From positions 4,402,001 through 4,466,000 of the forward strand of contig OY970276.1 of NCBI GenBank assembly GCA_963715785.1: a DNA stretch of 64,000 nucleotides, given 5' to 3'. The notes under the pieces were generated by a model. The model worked only from the letters and a program-made list of their open reading frames with translations, did not search any database and was not told where the DNA came from. Origin of the DNA: LD21 sp963715785 (GTDB lineage: Bacteria; Bacteroidota; Bacteroidia; Bacteroidales; VadinHA17). This document shows positions 19,142 to 27,564 of the stretch, one piece after another; position 1 is the first letter of the stretch, and each line of letters opens with the position of its first letter. Made by a program: the position numbers and the translations under genes.

Positions 19142-20080
19142 TTATACCAGAATTTTTGTTGTCAGATTTGTGATGCTCACCTTAATGTCATCAAATGGTT
19201 TCCCGTCTTTAGTACTGTCCTGCTCAACGAAGCTGTATTTCATTCCTGCAATATCTTTTGCCGCAAGAATTTTCTTAAAATTCACTATGCCTGCACCTAC
19301 AGGAGCAAAGTCACTGCTCTGGGTTTTGAAGAAAGGCTTTTCCTTTGTATACATATCTTTCAGGTGGAACAGCTGGAACCTTCCGGGGTACTTTTTAAAT
19401 AGTTTAACCGGATTTTGCCCGGCTTTGATTGCCCAGAACAGATCAAGCTCCATAGTCATATATTCTTTGTCCATCTCAGGAAGAAAGACATCAAAATATG
19501 GTATCTTGCCTTCAACCGGACCGAATTCAAAGTTATGATTATGATAACCAAACTGTACTCCGGTTTCCTTCATAATCTTTCCAACTTTATTCCATTCTGC
19601 CACCATCCTCTGATAGCCTGCTATAGATTTCCTGTCCTTTTCATCGACAAATGGCTGCATACAGTACTTTGCTCCTACCCTGGCATGGTCTTCAGCCATT
19701 TTTTTTGCAGCATCATCAGATATACCGGCAGGATTAACACCTGCATGACTGCTAATCACATCCATTCCCAGATCATTTACCATCTTTTTGAATTCTTCCG
19801 GCTGATAACCATAAAATTTTCCATCAGCATAATCTGCCATTTCCAGGTTTTTATATCCCAGATCCGAAACTTTTTTAAGGGATCCGGGAACATCTTTCGC
19901 CATGGCTTCACGAATGGTATACAACTGCAATCCCACTCCGAAGCTTTTCAGATCAACAACAGATGGTTTTGACGCAGGAATGGTTAAAGAGCTCCAGCTT
20001 GCACGCGACATTACCAATGCACCAAGAGCACCTGTTGCAGATACTCTCAGAAAATCCCGTCTTGATTGTTTTGTTTTCAT
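19142..20080 (-). CDS. Tat-exported sugar phosphate isomerase/epimerase-like TIM-barrel protein
   Basis: 312 aa. The N-terminus is a twin-arginine signal (SRRDFLRVSATGALGALV). The mature part is an AP-endonuclease-2/xylose-isomerase-type TIM barrel: GVGLQLYTIREAM, SDLGYKNLEMADY, VISSHAGV, GYHNHNFEF, MELDLFWAI, FHLKDMY and a final FVEQD carry the metal-binding His, Glu and Asp positions of this superfamily. Bacteroidota encode many such exported enzymes that act on sugars or inositol-like compounds. The substrate is unknown. It is monocistronic and followed by a strong terminator at 19081-19119. Confidence 0.9.
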   Translation of the reverse strand: MKTKQSRRDFLRVSATGALGALVMSRASWSSLTIPASKPSVVDLKSFGVGLQLYTIREAMAKDVPGSLKKVSDLGYKNLEMADYADGKFYGYQPEEFKKMVNDLGMDVISSHAGVNPAGISDDAAKKMAEDHARVGAKYCMQPFVDEKDRKSIAGYQRMVAEWNKVGKIMKETGVQFGYHNHNFEFGPVEGKIPYFDVFLPEMDKEYMTMELDLFWAIKAGQNPVKLFKKYPGRFQLFHLKDMYTKEKPFFKTQSSDFAPVGAGIVNFKKILAAKDIAGMKYSFVEQDSTKDGKPFDDIKVSITNLTTKILV

Positions 20081-20258
20081 TGCAATAACAATAAAAGATT
20101 AAAAGTAAAAATTATCGATTCAATAGCTATTTTAAAATACAGGAAATACATCCAATGCACTAATAACAATTCAGATAAGTATATATACAATTTATAGTAC
20201 AGTTTTGTTTCACAAAAGTTCAGAAGACAGCCGCAGGCAGAAAGTAAAAATATAAAAG

Positions 20259-20266
20259 TACCTTTG
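20259..20266 (+). promoter_or_regulatory. Bacteroidota -7 box TACCTTTG upstream of the mnmD-like gene
   Basis: TACCTTTG is an exact TAnnTTTG match. No -33 TTTG at the usual distance. The TTG at its end is in frame with the downstream methyltransferase and would be mistaken for its start. Confidence 0.5.
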
Positions 20267-20329
20267 ACTGTTTATGAAACAAGAATCGAAAATCGCGAAG
20301 CCGGCAGCAACCTACTGGCATCCGGAAAC

Positions 20330-21004
20330 GTGAAAACTCAGAAAAAATTGAACCAGATAATAAGTACTGCCGATGGCTCTCATACAATTTATGTTCCCGA
20401 GCTGAATGAACACTATCATTCGGTATATGGAGCAGTTCAGGAATCATTATTCATATTCATCAGAAACGGTTTTGATTATTGTAAAGCTTCTCCTCTTGCC
20501 ATACTTGAAGTAGGCTTCGGAACAGGTTTAAATGCGCTTCTTACCGCGGTCAGAACTCTGGAGGGAACACGTGAAGTCAATTATACTTCAGTTGAGAAAT
20601 ATCCTCTCGATAAAAATACTGTTCAGTCCCTGAATCATAATATGTATGCTGGTGAAAAAGGTGCCGGAATATTTGAACATATTCACTCATCGCGATGGAA
20701 TGAGAAGGTGAATATCTGCAAAAATTTTAATCTAAATAAGCTTGAGACAGACTTCACAAAGGCACTGCTGACAGGTACCTTTGACCTGGTATATTTTGAT
20801 GCTTTTGGTCCCGACAAGCAACCTGAAATGTGGACGGCCGGAATATTTGAGAAAATTTCAGCCGCAACAAATAAAGGCGGGATCTTTGTCACTTATTCTG
20901 CCAAAGGTGCAGTCAGAAGGAATCTTAAGGCTTTCGGGTTTGATGTTTCTTTGCTGCCCGGACCGCCCGGGAAAAGACAGATGATCAGGGCGATTAAAAA
21001 ATAA
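20330..21004 (+). CDS. mnmD: tRNA 5-methylaminomethyl-2-thiouridine methyltransferase, MnmD-like
   Basis: 224 aa from a GTG at 20330. No in-frame ATG precedes the conserved N-terminal block ISTADGSHTIYVPELNEHYHS, and the only earlier start, TTG at 20264, lies in the promoter box. The protein corresponds to the methyltransferase half of MnmC (DUF752), which makes the last step of mnm5s2U34 at the tRNA wobble position using S-adenosylmethionine. Visible are the SAM loop LEVGFGTGLNALL, the family motif YFDAFGPDKQPEMW with its catalytic Asp, and GGIFVTYSAKGAVRRNL near the end. The oxidoreductase half of MnmC is absent, as in other Bacteroidota. The 249-base upstream gap holds the promoter and nothing else I recognise. 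Confidence 0.88.
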   Translation: MKTQKKLNQIISTADGSHTIYVPELNEHYHSVYGAVQESLFIFIRNGFDYCKASPLAILEVGFGTGLNALLTAVRTLEGTREVNYTSVEKYPLDKNTVQSLNHNMYAGEKGAGIFEHIHSSRWNEKVNICKNFNLNKLETDFTKALLTGTFDLVYFDAFGPDKQPEMWTAGIFEKISAATNKGGIFVTYSAKGAVRRNLKAFGFDVSLLPGPPGKRQMIRAIKK

Positions 21005-21074
21005 AATAAATTATTTCGTTGTCTTTTTTGCTTTCTCTAAAGTATTATCTTAGCGGAAATTTAAAATTAAAAAA

Positions 21075-21797
21075 ATGTATCGTATGAAAATCAGAGGATT
21101 AATTGTATTGACCAGTGTAATAGCTTTAACGGTTAGCTCTTGTGGACAGAGTTCTCTCAAAAGCTTAAACCTTAAAAGCAAGGAAGATTCATTGTCATAT
21201 GCTTTCGGTATTGTAAATTATAATGCGCTTAAGATGGATAGTCTTATGCTCGATCCGATGGTGGTTGCAAAGGCAATGATGGATGGGAAAGATGGGAAGC
21301 CTTTAATGGCTGATGACATTGCACGTTCATATATTATGTCTTTTATCAAAAAGCGTGAAGCTTTGAATTCGGCAAAAAAAGCAGAACTCGATAAAGTTAA
21401 GTATAAGGATTATATTGAACAGAATGAAGCATTCCTTGCGAAAAATAAAACGAAACCAGGTGTTACAACTACTGCCAGCGGTTTACAGTATGAGGTAATT
21501 AAAATGGGTACAGGTCCAAAACCAACTGCCCAGAACACTGTAAAGGTTGATTATGTTGGCACACTTATCGATGGTACCGAATTTGACTCATCTATAAAAA
21601 GGAAAGAACCCGCAACATTCCCTGTAGCAGGTGTTATACCGGGTTGGACGGAAGCTTTACAGCTGATGCCAGTTGGTTCAAAATTTAAACTCTATCTTCC
21701 TGCAAATATTGCTTATGGAGCAACAGGGGCAGGTCAAGTCATTAAACCATTTTCAACTCTTATTTTTGAAGTTGATCTTCTTGAAATCGTAAAATAA
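21075..21797 (+). CDS. FKBP-type peptidyl-prolyl isomerase lipoprotein
   Basis: 240 aa. The signal peptide has a lipobox ending in SSC at about residue 23. An N-terminal helical dimerisation region (EDSLSYAFGIVNYNAL, about 35-125) of FkpA/Mip type is followed by an FKBP domain (about 130-240) with VKVDYVGTLIDGTEFDSSI, GVIPGWTEALQLMPVGSKF and PANIAYG. It catalyses cis-trans isomerisation of Xaa-Pro bonds in the periplasm and acts as a folding helper. A near-consensus -7 box (TATCTTAG, 21046-21053, one mismatch) lies just upstream. The cyclophilin gene follows after 3 bases, so these genes form a folding operon. Confidence 0.93.
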   Translation: MYRMKIRGLIVLTSVIALTVSSCGQSSLKSLNLKSKEDSLSYAFGIVNYNALKMDSLMLDPMVVAKAMMDGKDGKPLMADDIARSYIMSFIKKREALNSAKKAELDKVKYKDYIEQNEAFLAKNKTKPGVTTTASGLQYEVIKMGTGPKPTAQNTVKVDYVGTLIDGTEFDSSIKRKEPATFPVAGVIPGWTEALQLMPVGSKFKLYLPANIAYGATGAGQVIKPFSTLIFEVDLLEIVK

Positions 21798-21800
21798 AAT

Positions 21801-22259
21801 ATGACTACAGCAGAAATACAAACTCCTAAGGGAACCATGAAGGTCAGTTTCTATGAAGCTGATGCACCTGTTACTGTGGAGAACTTTATCACACTTGCAA
21901 AAAAAGGATTCTATGATGGTCTCGCCTTTCACAGGGTTATACCTGATTTTGTTATTCAGGGTGGCTGCCCTTTTTCAAAGGACATGAGCGACCCCAGGGT
22001 GGGAACAGGAGGACCTGGTTATAAGATCAATTGCGAATTATCAGGTGGCAATCAATACCACGACAGGGGAGTTCTCTCTATGGCCCATGCGGGCAGAAAT
22101 ACAGGCGGATCTCAATTTTTTATCTGTCATAGCCGTACGAACACGAAGCATCTCGACAGGCAACATACCTGCTTTGGAAAAGTGTTTGAAGGACTCGAGA
22201 TAATTGATCTGATCAGGCAGGGTGATAAAATTGAAAAAATAATTATCCACGAAGAATAA
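21801..22259 (+). CDS. Cyclophilin-type peptidyl-prolyl isomerase
   Basis: 152 aa, no signal peptide, so cytoplasmic. Cyclophilin signatures: FHRVIPDFVIQGGCP (catalytic Arg and Phe region), GTGGPGY, MAHAGRNTGGSQFFI, and HLDRQHTCFGKVFEG in place of the usual LDGKHTVFG. Length matches the small bacterial PpiB class. The gene lies between an FKBP lipoprotein and a DUF3127 gene with spacers of 3 and 6 bases, which shows a single operon. It ends before the strong terminator behind the third gene. Confidence 0.95.
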   Translation: MTTAEIQTPKGTMKVSFYEADAPVTVENFITLAKKGFYDGLAFHRVIPDFVIQGGCPFSKDMSDPRVGTGGPGYKINCELSGGNQYHDRGVLSMAHAGRNTGGSQFFICHSRTNTKHLDRQHTCFGKVFEGLEIIDLIRQGDKIEKIIIHEE

Positions 22260-22265
22260 AATAAA

Positions 22266-22646
22266 ATGGCATTTGAAATCACTGGAAAAGTAATTGATAT
22301 CTCTCCTGTCAATCAGGTTAGTGACAAATTCAAAAAAAGAGAGTTTGTCATAGAGAAAAAAGAAACCGGCGGAGCAGCTGTATTTATTGATTATATCAAA
22401 TTCCAGCTGATTCAGGATAAATGCGAACTCATCAATGAGTCATATCTTAATGAAGAAGTTAAGATCTGGTTCAATCTCAAAGGCAATAAGTGGGAACGCG
22501 ACGGGAAAATTAATTATTTCACAAACCTCGATGCCTGGAAAATTGAAAAAACTTCTCAGGCCGTCAGAGAGCAGAATATTCCGTCACATACAACTCTTGA
22601 AGACATTCCGCCTGAAAATGATGAACTGAGCGACTTGCCATTCTGA
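22266..22646 (+). CDS. DUF3127 protein (OB-fold-like, SSB-like acidic tail)
   Basis: 126 aa. The N-terminal 95 residues match the DUF3127 family of Bacteroidota (EITGKVIDI, FKKREFVI, IKFQLIQDKCELI, VKIWFNLKGNKW, YFTNLDAWKIEK). The beta pattern and length resemble an OB-fold. After a linker the protein ends in the acidic tail DELSDLPF, which resembles the C-terminal tip of single-stranded DNA-binding proteins (DDDIPF) that recruits repair proteins. A nucleic-acid role is inference. It is the last gene of the isomerase operon, followed by an intrinsic terminator. Confidence 0.85.
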   Translation: MAFEITGKVIDISPVNQVSDKFKKREFVIEKKETGGAAVFIDYIKFQLIQDKCELINESYLNEEVKIWFNLKGNKWERDGKINYFTNLDAWKIEKTSQAVREQNIPSHTTLEDIPPENDELSDLPF

Positions 22647-22654
22647 TAAAACAG

Positions 22655-22689
22655 AGAGACTGAAAACAAAATTCAGTCTCTTTTTTTTT
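22655..22689 (+). terminator. Intrinsic terminator of the isomerase/DUF3127 operon
   Basis: AGAGACTGAA (22655-22664) pairs with TTCAGTCTCT (22672-22681) around a 7-base loop and runs into nine consecutive T. Confidence 0.9.
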
Positions 22690-22728
22690 CAAAAGACTCA
22701 TAATACTGTTATAGTATTCTACTGCGAA

Positions 22729-22760
22729 TTTGTATAACCTGCTTCATTTCGCTATTTTTG
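22729..22760 (+). promoter_or_regulatory. Complete Bacteroidota promoter (TTTG-N20-TATTTTTG)
   Basis: -33 TTTG at 22729-22732 and -7 TATTTTTG at 22753-22760, spacing 20. It drives the propeller/phosphoesterase gene that starts at 22845. The TTG at the end of the box is in frame with that gene but is part of the promoter. Confidence 0.7.
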
Positions 22761-22844
22761 GGCAACAAGTGTGAAATGGCGTGCCGCTCTGTTTTTGACG
22801 CAGATTCAAACTACACGGCCAACACTAATAACATATTTATAATC

Positions 22845-25490
22845 ATGAAATTACGAAATCTTATAATAATAGTTCTGTCGGTCATCAGCGCCCAGGGCCA
22901 ATCCCAGAAATCACAGATCAGCATTGCACCCAATTCCCGCCAGGTTCAATTGCCATATGACAGGCTGACTCAGCCGGCCGGTACCCAGATCTATTTCGGA
23001 AACAGATCGCTGGAAAACCATTCCCTCGATGCCGCCCTCTCCCCTGACCGTCAATGGCTGGCTGTCGAAGAAAGATATAGCATTGTCTTTATCAATGTGG
23101 CCGACAAATCTGTAAAGTTCGTCCTCGATAATGACAGCTATGCAGCTCTGCTCGGTGGAATGAACACATACTCGGGCATAACATGGCACAAAGGTGAAAA
23201 AGGACAGGAAGTGATCTGGAGCGCGATAGGAAGCAACAGCCGTTCGTACGTTGTGTCAGCAACATGGAATGGTGTTACTGCCCGATTCGGAAGAATGCTT
23301 GAATACAAAGCAGAGGCTCCCTCCAGACTGGCACTGCCTAATGAAATTCTGATAAAGAATGAATTAAAAAAAGAATTTCTGTACGTGATACTGAATGGCA
23401 ATAATAAAGTTATTAAGCAGGATTTTATTACAGGCGATACAATCTGGACTGCTGAACCCGGCGTAGCACCTTACGGCATTACTGCAGCTTCGGGGAAATT
23501 ATATGTAACCAATTGGGCAGGAAGAACTCCGGAGAAGGATGATAAGGATGTAGCAGGAGTTCCATGGGGGCTCGCCAGAGTCGACAACATTAATGCAGGC
23601 GGAGCCACCCGTGAGGGAAGCGTGGCAGTTATTGATCCATCCAGCGGTAAAATATTAAAGAATATCGTGGTTGGGTTGCATCCCAATGAAATAATATCCG
23701 ATAAATCGGGCAGATTCGTTTACCTGACCAATTCAAACAGCGATAATGTCACTGTTATCAAAACAGACAGCGATGAAATATCGGAGACTATAAATGTCAG
23801 GCTCCAATCAGGAATAAACAATTACTTTGGTGATTCCCCTGATGGCCTTTCTCTCTCACCCGATGAAAAGACACTTTATGTGGCAAACGGGATGGATAAT
23901 GCCCTGGCTGTAATTAAGCTCGGCAGGAAAGCTACGGTAAAAGCCTCTTCAGATAACAGCATTATAACCGGATTTATCCCTACAGGAGCCTACCCTTCTG
24001 CAATATGCTCACCAAAAACAGGATACCTGTATGTTTGTAACATCGAGGCTGCAGGAGCCAGGGTACCTCTTACGAGCAAAAACACCAAAAATGTGGTTTA
24101 CAACTCTCACAATATGCTGGCGTCTGTTTCTGTAATCAAAGTACCAGGAATAAAAGCGCTTCAGGCCTATACCGACACAGTCATTGCTGTTAACAATCTC
24201 CAGCGGGCAACACAGGCTCTCGATAAGCCGCGGGAAAATGTCAGTCCTAAGCCTGTTCCTGACAGAATAGGTGAACCATCCGTGTTCAAACATGTATTAT
24301 ATATTATTAAGGAAAACAGGACATATGATCAGGTCCTTGGCGATATGCAACAAGGCGATGGTGATCCTGGCCTGTGCGTTTACGGAGCTGAGATCACACC
24401 TAATATGCATAAGCTTGCCGGGGAATTTATGCTTATGGATAACTTTCAGGTTTCAGGCAAATGTTCTGCTGAGGGTCACCAGTGGACCGATGCATCCATT
24501 GTAACTGATTATATTGAGAAGAATATGAGAGCATGGTTCAGGAGCTATCCTCATGTGCAGACCGATGCTCTTGTATATGCACCGACCGGGTTTATTTGGG
24601 ATAATGCATTAAAGAAGGGCAAATCAGTAAGAATTTATGGAGAAGCATCTGTTCCTGTCCTCGACAGAAGCCTTAAATGGGCTGATATTTATAAGAAGTT
24701 CATTAATGGAGAAAAGGTTGAATTCTCAAATTATACCACTATCAAGCCCGTTGAGAAAATTCTAAGCCAAACTTATCCCTCGTTTGGCAATCACGAGTTC
24801 TCTGATGTGATGAGAGCAGACGCTTTGATCAGGGAATTGCACGATTATGAATCAGCACCTGGCGACGAACTCCCTGAATTAATGGTAATTGCTCTTCCAA
24901 ATGACCATACAGCCGGTACACGGCCCGGAAGTCCTACGCCCAGGGCTATGGTAGCCGATAATGATCTGGCTCTTGGCCGCATAGTTGAAGCTTTTTCAAA
25001 AAGCAGGTTCTGGGAAAACACCGTTATTTTTGTTGTGGAAGACGACTCTCAGAGTGGATGGGATCATGTATCAGCATATCGCACTGTGAGCATAGTTATT
25101 AGTCCATACTCCAGATTGAAAAATGTAAATCATACCCATTACACTCAACCTTGTATGGTAAGAACCATTGAGCAGATCCTTGGACTTCCGCCAATGAATA
25201 TTCAGGATGCTATTGCAACCACAATGTCGGATTGCTTTGGAAAAAACAAGGATCTCACACCATACGTTGCCCTTCCAAACAATATTCCTCTCGATGAAAT
25301 GAACGCTCCGCTGGGCTCTCTGTCAGGAAAAGCACTTCATTTTGCCAAAAAGAGCCTTCTTCCCGAATATGATGGTGTTGACACGGGTAATGATGATCTT
25401 CTTAACAGAATACTTTGGTTTGCAGAAAAAGGAAATACGCCTTACCCTGGGAAATATGCAGGGAAAGGTGATGATGATGATGAAAAATAA
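22845..25490 (+). CDS. Exported YncE-like beta-propeller fused to an alkaline-phosphatase-superfamily phosphoesterase
   Basis: 881 aa from the ATG at 22845, which begins a clear signal peptide (KLRNLIIIVLSVISAQG). An in-frame TTG at 22758 lies in the promoter. Residues about 40-440 are YVTN/YncE propeller blades (VAVIDPSSGKILKNIVVG, IVVGLHPNEIISDKSG, NGMDNALAVIKL, IPTGAYPSAICSP). From about 475 comes a phosphoesterase domain: HVLYIIKENRTYDQVLGDM with the metal-binding Glu/Asn, SAEGHQWTDASI, LPNDHTAG, and VEDDSQSGWDHVSAYRT near 735. The same two-domain layout is widespread in Bacteroidota. The substrate is unknown. The C-terminus ends in an acidic GDDDDEK. The M3 peptidase gene begins 16 bases later, so they are probably cotranscribed. 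Confidence 0.92.
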   Translation: MKLRNLIIIVLSVISAQGQSQKSQISIAPNSRQVQLPYDRLTQPAGTQIYFGNRSLENHSLDAALSPDRQWLAVEERYSIVFINVADKSVKFVLDNDSYAALLGGMNTYSGITWHKGEKGQEVIWSAIGSNSRSYVVSATWNGVTARFGRMLEYKAEAPSRLALPNEILIKNELKKEFLYVILNGNNKVIKQDFITGDTIWTAEPGVAPYGITAASGKLYVTNWAGRTPEKDDKDVAGVPWGLARVDNINAGGATREGSVAVIDPSSGKILKNIVVGLHPNEIISDKSGRFVYLTNSNSDNVTVIKTDSDEISETINVRLQSGINNYFGDSPDGLSLSPDEKTLYVANGMDNALAVIKLGRKATVKASSDNSIITGFIPTGAYPSAICSPKTGYLYVCNIEAAGARVPLTSKNTKNVVYNSHNMLASVSVIKVPGIKALQAYTDTVIAVNNLQRATQALDKPRENVSPKPVPDRIGEPSVFKHVLYIIKENRTYDQVLGDMQQGDGDPGLCVYGAEITPNMHKLAGEFMLMDNFQVSGKCSAEGHQWTDASIVTDYIEKNMRAWFRSYPHVQTDALVYAPTGFIWDNALKKGKSVRIYGEASVPVLDRSLKWADIYKKFINGEKVEFSNYTTIKPVEKILSQTYPSFGNHEFSDVMRADALIRELHDYESAPGDELPELMVIALPNDHTAGTRPGSPTPRAMVADNDLALGRIVEAFSKSRFWENTVIFVVEDDSQSGWDHVSAYRTVSIVISPYSRLKNVNHTHYTQPCMVRTIEQILGLPPMNIQDAIATTMSDCFGKNKDLTPYVALPNNIPLDEMNAPLGSLSGKALHFAKKSLLPEYDGVDTGNDDLLNRILWFAEKGNTPYPGKYAGKGDDDDEK

Positions 25491-25506
25491 GAGAAGTTTC
25501 AACCTC

Positions 25507-27564
25507 ATGTCCAATTATATGAATAATCCGCTCCTTCAAAACTGGAATACCCCTTTCGGGACTCCTCCTTTTCACCTGATAGAGACTGCTCATTTCAAAC
25601 CCGCAGTCGAAGAGGCAATAAAGACAGCTGAAGAAGAAATAAAAATTATAACTGATAATGTCGAACCACCCGATTTTGAAAACACAATAGCCTCCCTTGA
25701 CAGGTCAGGTGAAATTCTTGGCAGGATAACATCGGTACTGTTTAATCTCAACAGCGCCGAAACAAATAAAGTTCTTCAGGATATTGCCCAGCAGGTTTCT
25801 CCATTGCTTACCCGATTTTCAAATGATATAACTCTAAATGAAAAGCTCTTTGAGAGAATAAAATCCGTATACCTGTCAAGAGAAATCTCTGGCCTGAGTA
25901 CTGAGCAGAAGATCCTTACAGAGAGGAAATTCAGAAATTTCATGCTTGGCGGTGCCGGCCTGAATGAGAATGACCGGGTACGTTTCCGTCAGATATCTGA
26001 AGAGCTGGCAAAGCTCTCGCTGACATTTGAAGAAAACGTGCTGGAAGAGACCAATACTTTTGAGTTGTGTATAACCGAAAAAGAAGATCTTGCAGGATTG
26101 CCTCATGGACTCGTCGAGATGGCTTCTATGGAAGCTGAAAGGCGGGGTAAAACGGGTTGGATCTTTACCCTTCATTTTCCCAGCTATGTACCTTTTATGC
26201 AATACTCTGAAAGCAGGATCCTGCGCGAAAAGATCTTTAAAGCTTACTCCTCACGGGCGTTCAGAGGCAACAAATTTGATAATGTTCAGAATGCACTTAA
26301 TATAGCAAATCTGCGGCTGGAAATGGCCAGGCTTCTTGGATTCTCCACTTATGCTGAAATGATTCTCGGTGACAGGATGGCTGACACGCAGAAAAAAGTT
26401 GAAGCGTTCCTTGAAGAACTTTTTGGAGCAACAAAGGACGGTGCTTTTCGTGACTTTGAAAAGGTAAGAAGTTATGCAAAAAGCCTGGGCCATAATGACA
26501 AACTCGAAAGATACGACTGGGCTTATTATTCAGAGAAGCTAAAGAAAGAACTATTTAAATTTGACGATGAAATACTTAAACCATATTTCAGTCTTGAAAA
26601 AGTTGAATCCGCTGTACTTGGTCTTGCCACGTCGCTTTACGACATCAGTTTTGTAAGAAACAAAGCAATACCGGTTTATCACCCTGAAGTAAAGACCTTC
26701 GAGGTATATGACCATGATAACACCTTTCTTGCAATTCTCTATATTGATTATCATCCCCGGCCCGGCAAGAATGGCGGGGCCTGGATGACCAGCTTCAGGG
26801 ATCAGAGGATGGAGAACGGAAAGGATGTAAGGCCATTTATTTCAATAGTTGCCAATTTTACTCGTCCCTCTGATACCCGGCCGTCACTTCTCTCCTTCAA
26901 TGAACTGACTACATTGCTTCACGAATTCGGACACTCTCTGCACGGAATGCTTACCCGCTGTAATTATGAAAGTCTGTCGGGCACAAATGTGGCACGCGAT
27001 TTTGTAGAACTACCGTCTCAGTTCATGGAGAATTTTGCTTTTGAAAAGGAATGGTTAGATACCTGGGCTGCACATTATTTTACAGGTGAAAAAATTCCTG
27101 CTGAAATCATTGCAAAGATCAAAGAAGCTTCAACTTACAATGAAGGATACGCATGTTTCCGTCAGCTGAGCTTTGGCTTCCTTGATATGGCATGGCACAC
27201 TATAACGAGCCCGGTTAATACTGATATATCGGATTTTGAAACCAAAGCTATGTCAAGAACGGAATTATTTCCACCTGTTGAAGGATTAAATATGAGTGTC
27301 TCATTCGGACATATTTTCGGGGGAGGATATGCCGCCGGATATTATGGTTATAAATGGGCCGAAGTTCTTGATGCAGACGCTTTCAGCTATTTCACCGAGA
27401 CCGGGATCTTCAATAAGGCGACATCCGAATTGTTCAGGAAGAATATCCTGGAAAAGGGAGGAACTGAAAAACCCCATGACCTGTATATCAGGTTCAGAGG
27501 CAAGGAACCCTCAATCGACGCGCTGCTTATAAGAGGCGGTCTTAAACAGGGAAAGATTCAATAG
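25507..27564 (+). CDS. dcp: M3-family peptidyl-dipeptidase (Dcp-like zinc metallopeptidase)
   Basis: 685 aa from the ATG at 25507. Earlier in-frame ATGs would overlap the preceding gene and add a non-homologous stretch, and 685 aa matches Dcp of E. coli in length. The zinc site is HEFGH at residues 472-476 in TLLHEFGHSLHG, with the downstream Glu of the M3 family. Other Dcp signatures are NPLLQNWNTPFGTPPF at the N-terminus, FELPSQFMENF-like VELPSQFMENF and GYYGYKWAEVLDADAF. It removes C-terminal dipeptides from peptides. No signal peptide is evident with this start. It converges with the efflux operon, and the two stop codons overlap (7 bases shared). Confidence 0.93.
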   Translation: MSNYMNNPLLQNWNTPFGTPPFHLIETAHFKPAVEEAIKTAEEEIKIITDNVEPPDFENTIASLDRSGEILGRITSVLFNLNSAETNKVLQDIAQQVSPLLTRFSNDITLNEKLFERIKSVYLSREISGLSTEQKILTERKFRNFMLGGAGLNENDRVRFRQISEELAKLSLTFEENVLEETNTFELCITEKEDLAGLPHGLVEMASMEAERRGKTGWIFTLHFPSYVPFMQYSESRILREKIFKAYSSRAFRGNKFDNVQNALNIANLRLEMARLLGFSTYAEMILGDRMADTQKKVEAFLEELFGATKDGAFRDFEKVRSYAKSLGHNDKLERYDWAYYSEKLKKELFKFDDEILKPYFSLEKVESAVLGLATSLYDISFVRNKAIPVYHPEVKTFEVYDHDNTFLAILYIDYHPRPGKNGGAWMTSFRDQRMENGKDVRPFISIVANFTRPSDTRPSLLSFNELTTLLHEFGHSLHGMLTRCNYESLSGTNVARDFVELPSQFMENFAFEKEWLDTWAAHYFTGEKIPAEIIAKIKEASTYNEGYACFRQLSFGFLDMAWHTITSPVNTDISDFETKAMSRTELFPPVEGLNMSVSFGHIFGGGYAAGYYGYKWAEVLDADAFSYFTETGIFNKATSELFRKNILEKGGTEKPHDLYIRFRGKEPSIDALLIRGGLKQGKIQ

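Noticed and set aside
19415..19972. Plus-strand open frame of 185 codons inside the sugar isomerase-like gene
   Set aside because: Antisense to a clear TIM-barrel enzyme; composition (many His, Ile, Phe) is unlike a real protein.
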